A stretch of 5,499 bases of DNA. It comes from Parafilimonas sp. GTDB lineage: Bacteria; Bacteroidota; Bacteroidia; Chitinophagales; Chitinophagaceae. This document shows positions 5,137 through 5,499 of this stretch, one piece after another. Below the pieces are notes generated by a model. The model was not told the origin of the DNA. It searched no databases and saw only the letters and a list, made by a program, of their open reading frames with translations. The stretch spans positions 1-5,499 of the forward strand of contig JAICKT010000308.1 in NCBI GenBank assembly GCA_025927795.1. Direction: 5' to 3'. The first letter of the stretch is position 1. Each line of letters begins with the position of its first letter. The position numbers and the translations under genes were made by a program.

Positions 5137-5226
5137 GTTACCAAAAATTGCAATAAACGAATAAATAGTCAAGAATCCTTTTTAACAAAAATAACAATCT
5201 CACTTATTTCTTCCATTATTACATTT

Positions 5227-5499
5227 TCATTCACTCACTATCTTCACTTCATAATTCTTGTTCTCCCAATGCTTTGCTTCTTTCCAGAAAAAAGTAAATT
5301 TTATTTCACTGGATTTCTGATGTCCAAAATCAATATCGGCGATATGCATTCCTACTTTCGTGTCTTTGGTATGAAGATCATTTTTTGTTTGCCAGTTGTC
5401 TGAGGTCCAATGCACAACTGCCGGGACCGGTGTTTCTATCCGCAAGATTTTATCCGCTGAAATAACAGTGCAGGGAAAAGAAAAGCGCCAGATCATAAA
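5227..5499 (-). CDS. C-terminus of a glucan 1,4-alpha-glucosidase-like protein (partial)
   Basis: The last 91 residues of a minus-strand gene whose 5' part lies beyond the right edge; the frame is open to base 5499 and ends with TGA at 5227-5229, so the Met at 5494-5496 is not the true start. The visible part forms a compact beta-sandwich-like domain with 'LRIETPVPAVVHW', S-D-N-W-Q-T, a 'DTKVGMHIADI' strand, and F-T-F-F-W-K-E-A followed by W-E-N-x-x-Y-E-V-K-I. The V-H-W-x-x-D-x-W, G-x-H-x-A-D-x and F-T-F-x-W-x-E-A-x-x-W-E pattern is, from memory, that of the C-terminal domain following the catalytic (alpha/alpha)6 barrel in bacterial GH15-like glucan 1,4-alpha-glucosidases, which release glucose from starch-type glucans. 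The catalytic residues are outside the window, so activity cannot be judged. It converges on the beta-helix/T9SS unit and is unlikely to be co-regulated with it. A different carbohydrate-active enzyme with the same accessory domain is the main alternative. Confidence 0.6.
   Translation of the reverse strand, partial: FMIWRFSFPCTVISADKILRIETPVPAVVHWTSDNWQTKNDLHTKDTKVGMHIADIDFGHQKSSEIKFTFFWKEAKHWENKNYEVKIVSE

Larger units (their letters stand above)
4681..5226. other. Stretch without an intact gene
   Basis: Between the T9SS gene and the convergent minus-strand gene I find two intrinsic terminators (4685-4727 and 5113-5136), a weak promoter-like box (4782-4789), an orphan signal-peptide frame (4837-5007) and an overlapping opposite-strand frame (4889-5044). 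Positions 5137-5226, directly after the stop of the minus-strand gene in its reading direction, show no clear hairpin or promoter. No inverted-repeat ends, target duplication or transposase motif is visible, so nothing directly shows an insertion sequence. Confidence 0.6.

Noticed and set aside
4681..5226. Insertion sequence or other mobile element as the cause of the disrupted region
   Set aside because: No terminal inverted repeats, target-site duplication, transposase motif or tRNA-like attachment site can be found by eye.

Overview
The window looks like chromosomal DNA of a Bacteroidota bacterium, most likely a Chitinophagaceae-type soil or freshwater genus; the rank below phylum is inference. 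Four things point there. The sequence is AT-rich. Start codons follow A-rich leaders without a Shine-Dalgarno. Signal peptides end in the 'HAQ' style common in this phylum. The largest protein carries a C-terminal type A sorting domain of the type IX secretion system (T9SS), a system found essentially only in Bacteroidota.

Layout. Positions 1-156 are a very AT-rich control region with a 10-bp direct repeat spaced exactly 21 bp, two inverted repeats and several T8-T9 tracts. It precedes a small lipoprotein gene (157-411, +) that I cannot name. A candidate promoter overlaps the end of that gene. Next come two co-directional genes for exported proteins, 49 bp apart: a 362-aa protein predicted to fold as a right-handed parallel beta-helix (501-1589) and a 1013-aa multidomain T9SS cargo protein (1639-4680). 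The larger protein is built from tandem repeats, Ig/PKD-like modules, a cysteine-poor unclassified domain, an FnIII-like module and the sorting domain. A strong intrinsic terminator at 4685-4727 closes the unit.

Positions 4681-5226 hold no intact gene. They contain an orphan signal peptide whose frame runs into non-protein-like sequence and stops (4837-5007), a coding-looking frame on the opposite strand over the same segment (4889-5044), and a second good terminator (5113-5136). This looks like the scar of a lost secreted-protein gene. At the right edge a convergent minus-strand gene enters the window (5227-5499, partial). Its C-terminal domain resembles that of bacterial glucan 1,4-alpha-glucosidases.

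How the parts may work together. The beta-helix protein and the T9SS protein are probably co-transcribed and both leave the cytoplasm through Sec. The large one is predicted to cross the outer membrane by T9SS and end up on the surface or secreted. No catalytic motif is recognisable in either, so a surface adhesion or glycan-contact role is the most economical guess, not a demonstrated function. No RNA gene, CRISPR array, insertion sequence or complete mobile element is visible. The least ordinary parts are the beta-helix/T9SS pair, with its unnamed repeat and C-terminal tail motif, and the signal-peptide scar.
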